From Chloroflexota bacterium (lineage in GTDB: Bacteria; Chloroflexota; Ktedonobacteria; Ktedonobacterales; Ktedonobacteraceae), in assembly GCA_902812455.1 (NCBI GenBank), contig CADDZH010000020.1, forward strand, positions 1 through 58,819: DNA of 58,819 bases. Direction: 5' to 3'. Each line of letters starts with the position of its first letter. Within the stretch, counting starts at the first letter, position 1. Both the position numbers and the translations under genes were made by a program. Shown one piece after another: positions 55,281-58,819 of the stretch. The notes under the pieces are model-generated. The model did not search any database. It worked only from the letters and a program-made list of their open reading frames with translations, and was not told the origin of the DNA.

Positions 55281-57083
55281 TTATTTTGTGGGCCTTAACT
55301 CTCTACGCAGGACTTTGCCGATGATGGATTTCGGCAGGCTCTCACGAAATTCTACGATCTTCGGCACTTTATAGGCGGCCAGGTGTTGTTTGCAGTAGTC
55401 AATGATGCTTTGTTTCGTCTCTTCCGAGGCCGGAACGCCGGGCTTGAGCACAATAAAAGCGGCTACCGTTTCACCCCTGTACTCATCGGGTACCCCCGCC
55501 ACAGCAGCCTCCTGGACAAAGGGATGCTGGAACAGAACCTCTTCAACTTCGCGAGGAAAGACATTAAAGCCGCTGGCGATGATCAGGTCTTTGGCGCGCT
55601 CGACGATGTAGAAGTAGCCGTCTTCGTCCATTTTGCCCAGGTCACCGGTGCGCATCCAGCCATTGAAAAAGGCGGCCTCAGTCTCTTCTTTGCGATTCCA
55701 GTAACCTTGCATAATGTTGGGACCCTTGACGACGATCTCGCCAATCTGGCCGGGAGGAAGAAGCTGCCCGCTTTTTTGATCGATGATGGCAGCATCTATA
55801 CCCGGCAAGGGCAGGCCAATACTACCTTGCCGGCTGTTGCCATCGAGCGGGTTGCAATGAGTGACGGGTGAGGCTTCGCTTAAGCCATAGCCCTCAACCA
55901 GCCGGCCATGAGTGATGGCCTCAAAGTCCTGCTGCACTTTGGCAGGCAGCGGAGCGGCACCGCTGATGCAGTATTTAATCGAGCGTAACTGTTCAGTGTG
56001 CTTGCCTGCTTCACGCATGATGGCCTGGTACATAGTTGGTACACCGGGGAAGAGGGTAGGGCGATAGCGCCGGATCGCCTTTACCACGTCTTTCGCCTTG
56101 AATCGCGGCAACAAGACCATTGTCGCCGCTGCAAAAATGGCAAGATTCATGCCTACCGTCATTCCATACGAATGGAAGAATGGGGCGACACACAACACGA
56201 TCTCTCCTGCTTCGCGCGCTTTTGGCGTCCAGTAGCGCGTCTGCATAGCGTTGGCGAGAAGATTGCGGTGTGTGAGCATGGCGCCTTTTGACAGCCCAGT
56301 TGTGCCGCCGGTGTATTGAAGGACGGCAAGATCGCTGCTCGATGTTGGCACAGGTAAATTGAACAGCTCTATGCCGAATCTGGTATGCGAGCGGAGCATA
56401 TCGCTCATGAAGTGGAGCGTGCGATCTTCGTGAATCTCTTTCTCCACCAGGCGCGGTTCTGGATACTTCGCGCCACGCCGGCTAAGTGGATAGAGCCTGC
56501 GCAAGACAGGTGGCAGGTAATCGGCAGGGCTGGTAAGAATGACGTGTTCCAGGGCTGTATTGGAGCGCACTGCACGCACGACCGGGTAGAAATCGTCGAG
56601 CATGACCATGATGCGAGCGCCTGAATCGGCCAACTGGTGCTGCATCTCGCGCGGGGTATATAAGGGATTGGTTGGAACAACGATTGCTCCAGCCTTTAAC
56701 GCGCCATAAAATGCGATAGGATACTGGGGGATATTCGGCAGGGCAATAGCAACACGATCACCTTTTTTGATCCCCAATCTCTGCAAGCCAACAGCAAAGC
56801 GGTTTGCGAGCGAAGAGAGCTGGGCATAGCTGAGCGTGGTGCCATAGTAGATGATGGCGGTATGTGCCGGATAGCGCTTGACCGTTTGATCAAGCAGCCA
56901 TGTGAGGGGCTGATCGGGAATATCGATTTGAACAGGTACCCCTTGCTCATAATGACGAATCCAGGGACGCGCCGACAATAGTTCATTGTAAGTACGATCA
57001 CCGGCCACGCCCGCCTTCCCGCTGCTTGCATGAGAAGCCTGTTGCTCAAATTGAGACCTATTGATAAGGGACGAATCGGTCAT
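55281..57083 (-). CDS. Long-chain acyl-CoA synthetase
   Basis: Activates fatty acids with ATP and CoA for the beta-oxidation genes downstream. The 600-residue AMP-forming ligase has the P-loop LQYTGGTTGLSKGAMLTHRNL, the GYGLSEASPVTHCNP motif, MRTGDLGKMDEDGYFYIVERAKDLIIASGFNVFPREVEEVL, and the catalytic Lys near the C-terminus (LPKSIIGKVLRRELR). I chose ATG 57083; the frame's earlier start at 57092 is a TTG too close to GAGAGGA. FadD/LcfA type. No FadR-like regulator is nearby. Confidence 0.93.
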   Translation of the reverse strand: MTDSSLINRSQFEQQASHASSGKAGVAGDRTYNELLSARPWIRHYEQGVPVQIDIPDQPLTWLLDQTVKRYPAHTAIIYYGTTLSYAQLSSLANRFAVGLQRLGIKKGDRVAIALPNIPQYPIAFYGALKAGAIVVPTNPLYTPREMQHQLADSGARIMVMLDDFYPVVRAVRSNTALEHVILTSPADYLPPVLRRLYPLSRRGAKYPEPRLVEKEIHEDRTLHFMSDMLRSHTRFGIELFNLPVPTSSSDLAVLQYTGGTTGLSKGAMLTHRNLLANAMQTRYWTPKAREAGEIVLCVAPFFHSYGMTVGMNLAIFAAATMVLLPRFKAKDVVKAIRRYRPTLFPGVPTMYQAIMREAGKHTEQLRSIKYCISGAAPLPAKVQQDFEAITHGRLVEGYGLSEASPVTHCNPLDGNSRQGSIGLPLPGIDAAIIDQKSGQLLPPGQIGEIVVKGPNIMQGYWNRKEETEAAFFNGWMRTGDLGKMDEDGYFYIVERAKDLIIASGFNVFPREVEEVLFQHPFVQEAAVAGVPDEYRGETVAAFIVLKPGVPASEETKQSIIDYCKQHLAAYKVPKIVEFRESLPKSIIGKVLRRELRPTK

Positions 57084-57250
57084 AGGGATCAATTCCTCTC
57101 AAGTTCTTCTCGCTCATAAGATATTCATTATAGTAATTATATGGCTCTATTCTGTAGAAGAACACGTTGCCAGCTAACAATTTTTGGGGGCAAAATGATG
57201 GTGCAGCTAACAAAACATAATTATGGTTCCCGGTAACATTAGCCAGCGAG

Positions 57251-58726
57251 TTAGCCCGGCCTCCAGATGATTCCTACGCCTGCCCCTGGGCCAGCAAGAA
57301 GCAGGCTTGAGCCATCCGGTGACCAGCGCATGATTACGCCTCCTCCAACTTGAGTGGTAGGACTCGCCGGGATTGAGAACGTGGCAAGAAGACGACCGGA
57401 GGTGCAATCGTAGATACTTATATCAGAGGAATCATTGATGGCAATTTCGCGGCCATCGGGACGCCAGGCGGCAGTAAATGTCACAGAGCCAGGAGCCGGG
57501 CCTGCCGGGACTTTCAGCAGGCCCAATGCCTGCTCAAGGCCCTTGTCGCGTACCGGAAGAGTGGGGAGCCTGTCCGCTTGCAAGGCGACCAGTATGCGCC
57601 GGCTCACCAGCGGCAGGGCAGGCGAAGTTAACCTGCCGGCTATATACAGGCCGTTCGCTATGTAGCGCCCATCTGGCGACCACGCGGTAAAGTAGGTAGT
57701 CCAGGTATAGACGCCCGGCAAATATGAGGGCGCATTGCCATTCTGGAAGGTCAAAGCAGCGAATCCCGGTTGCCAGGGCGTGAACGATGAGCCGCCATCG
57801 GGATTGCCAACCGGGCCGGTAAGCGTTGCACCATTTGTTACCATCTGTGGGACGAGTACGCCGTCTGCTTCCCAGCGGTAGGACAGGGCAACGGGGATGT
57901 TGATCACATAATCGCCAGGAAGAGCAGGCACATAGGCAATATGCACGGGCCGTCTCTGTACGATATCCCACACCAGATACTCGTAGGATGGCGTCGAAGA
58001 AATTGCTTCTACATGCAGGAGGACTTCAGCATGCCTGCCGTCTCTATCGAGCAGGAGCAAGCCATCCAGTTGCGGTCCTTTCGCTGCCACTGCAGCAAAA
58101 AGAATAGCCAGTCGCATCCCATCAGGAGACCAGAGGATACTGTCATAAAATAGAGTTGTGTAGCTGGCAAAGTGACTATGCAGCGCCTGAAAAATAGGGG
58201 CTTCAGGGAGGATTCGCGTGATGAGCTTGCCGGTATGCGCATCATAAATTTCTACCAGGCCCTTCTCAGATGGGCTGGCAGGGCAACCATTCGTATAGCC
58301 AAGCACGGCAATCGAGCGGCCATCCGGCGACCAGGAGGCATCCATGATGCAGGTAAATGGCCCGGAACTGCCGAGCGATTCAGGTGCGGGATAAGAGCGA
58401 GGGACGGAAGCCTGTGTGGAAGGCGTACCGGAGCCAGCGTGAAGATCGCTGGCGAGTAGCCTGAAAAAGCTGCCTGCATAGCCCGAAACGACAATGAATA
58501 GCGCGCATGCAACGAGCAATGCTGCCACAGCAAGGCTCACGCGCCGCCTGGGTCTCTTCGCGCTGAACTCATGTTCAAAGAAGTCGTTCACCCGCCGCGA
58601 AAAGCCGCGCTGTTTATCATCGCCGCGCTGATCCAGGTCGGTGAACTCGATCTCCGCCCCGGAATCTGGATAGGCATCATCTTGCCCGGTTTGCTCGGTT
58701 TGCTCGGTGTTTTGAGAGTTGCTCAT
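57251..58726 (-). CDS. Membrane-anchored WD40/TolB-like beta-propeller protein
   Basis: About 491 residues. A Gln/Glu/Asp-rich cytoplasmic N-terminus (residues 1-70) precedes one membrane segment (VSLAVAALLVACALFIVVSGYAG). The rest holds repeated WSPDGRSIAVLGY-type blocks (SWSPDGRSIAV, LWSPDGMRLAI, AWSPDGRYIAN, AWRPDGREIAI, RWSPDGSSLLL), typical of TolB/WD40-like propellers. It is probably displayed outside the cell. ATG 58726 is an internal choice; ATG 58747 is in the same frame, and neither has a strong ribosome site. Function unknown. Confidence 0.82.
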   Translation of the reverse strand: MSNSQNTEQTEQTGQDDAYPDSGAEIEFTDLDQRGDDKQRGFSRRVNDFFEHEFSAKRPRRRVSLAVAALLVACALFIVVSGYAGSFFRLLASDLHAGSGTPSTQASVPRSYPAPESLGSSGPFTCIMDASWSPDGRSIAVLGYTNGCPASPSEKGLVEIYDAHTGKLITRILPEAPIFQALHSHFASYTTLFYDSILWSPDGMRLAILFAAVAAKGPQLDGLLLLDRDGRHAEVLLHVEAISSTPSYEYLVWDIVQRRPVHIAYVPALPGDYVINIPVALSYRWEADGVLVPQMVTNGATLTGPVGNPDGGSSFTPWQPGFAALTFQNGNAPSYLPGVYTWTTYFTAWSPDGRYIANGLYIAGRLTSPALPLVSRRILVALQADRLPTLPVRDKGLEQALGLLKVPAGPAPGSVTFTAAWRPDGREIAINDSSDISIYDCTSGRLLATFSIPASPTTQVGGGVIMRWSPDGSSLLLAGPGAGVGIIWRPG

Positions 58727-58819
58727 AGATGGATCATACCTGTACATCTGCTGCCACAGCTATATGATAGCATACAAGGGGAGACAGATCGTGTATAGTA
58801 GGGGCGAGCGGGGTTGTGG

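Overview
The window looks like chromosomal DNA of a moderately GC-rich bacterium. I infer Chloroflexota, probably class Ktedonobacteria. The reasons are the gene families together (a Ycf45-like R3H ATPase, a dnaG-rpoD pair, a solitary CpaF-like ATPase, HEAT/PQQ and WD40-type membrane propellers, small GNAT and ECF proteins) and dispersed repeats in the intergenic spaces. No database search was possible, so the taxonomy is an inference.

Left part (1-9.3 kb): a rhodanese and a small partner gene, histidine degradation genes hutI and hutH, an aminotransferase, and the lower-glycolysis operon gap-pgk-tpiA. Four copies of the exact ParB site TGTTTCACGTGAAACA lie between these genes at 2.25, 4.28, 4.34 and 6.05 kb, each at the centre of a longer perfect palindrome. 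The next part (9.3-16 kb) holds a serine hydrolase, a GNAT, an ECF sigma factor with Cys-rich tail, an MFS transporter and a CpaF-like ATPase with an altered Walker A motif.

Centre (15.5-21 kb): rpoD and dnaG read leftwards, then comes a 1.45-kb gene-free region with eight perfect DnaA boxes (TTATCCACA) and several near-matches. The right-hand part is an array of four head-to-head box pairs, each with exactly 5 bp between boxes and 63-67 bp between pairs. The left-hand part has an AT-rich tract, a triple TAG run that reads as DnaA-trios, and a DnaA box. I interpret this as the chromosomal replication origin, with the parS cluster 13-18 kb away. No dnaA, dnaN, parA or parB lies in the window, so the origin sits beside dnaG-rpoD and an HD-GYP gene.

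Right of the origin (21.5-32.2 kb): a YhaO/YhaN-like (SbcD/SbcC-related) pair with a membrane hairpin in the coiled coil, a chemosensory-type set (hybrid CheA with degenerate kinase domain, CheW, CheY) and a soluble PAS histidine kinase with a GNAT. Next (32.5-37.4 kb) come an orphan DNA methyltransferase, an ECF sigma factor coupled to a HEAT/PQQ-propeller membrane protein, a BrnT/BrnA toxin-antitoxin pair with a probably leaderless toxin mRNA, tRNA-Asn(GTT), and a remnant of an Rpn-like protein.

The last third (37.5-58.8 kb) is mostly metabolic: two PLP aminotransferases, an LLM oxidoreductase, a NUDIX hydrolase, the pdxS-pdxT-GNAT-R3H ATPase run, ubiX, a methyltransferase, a fatty-acid beta-oxidation operon in the order fadE-fadA-fadN with an acyl-CoA synthetase upstream, and a membrane-anchored WD40-like protein. 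At least three families of dispersed intergenic repeats and one 139-bp structured element with terminal inverted repeats occur through the window.
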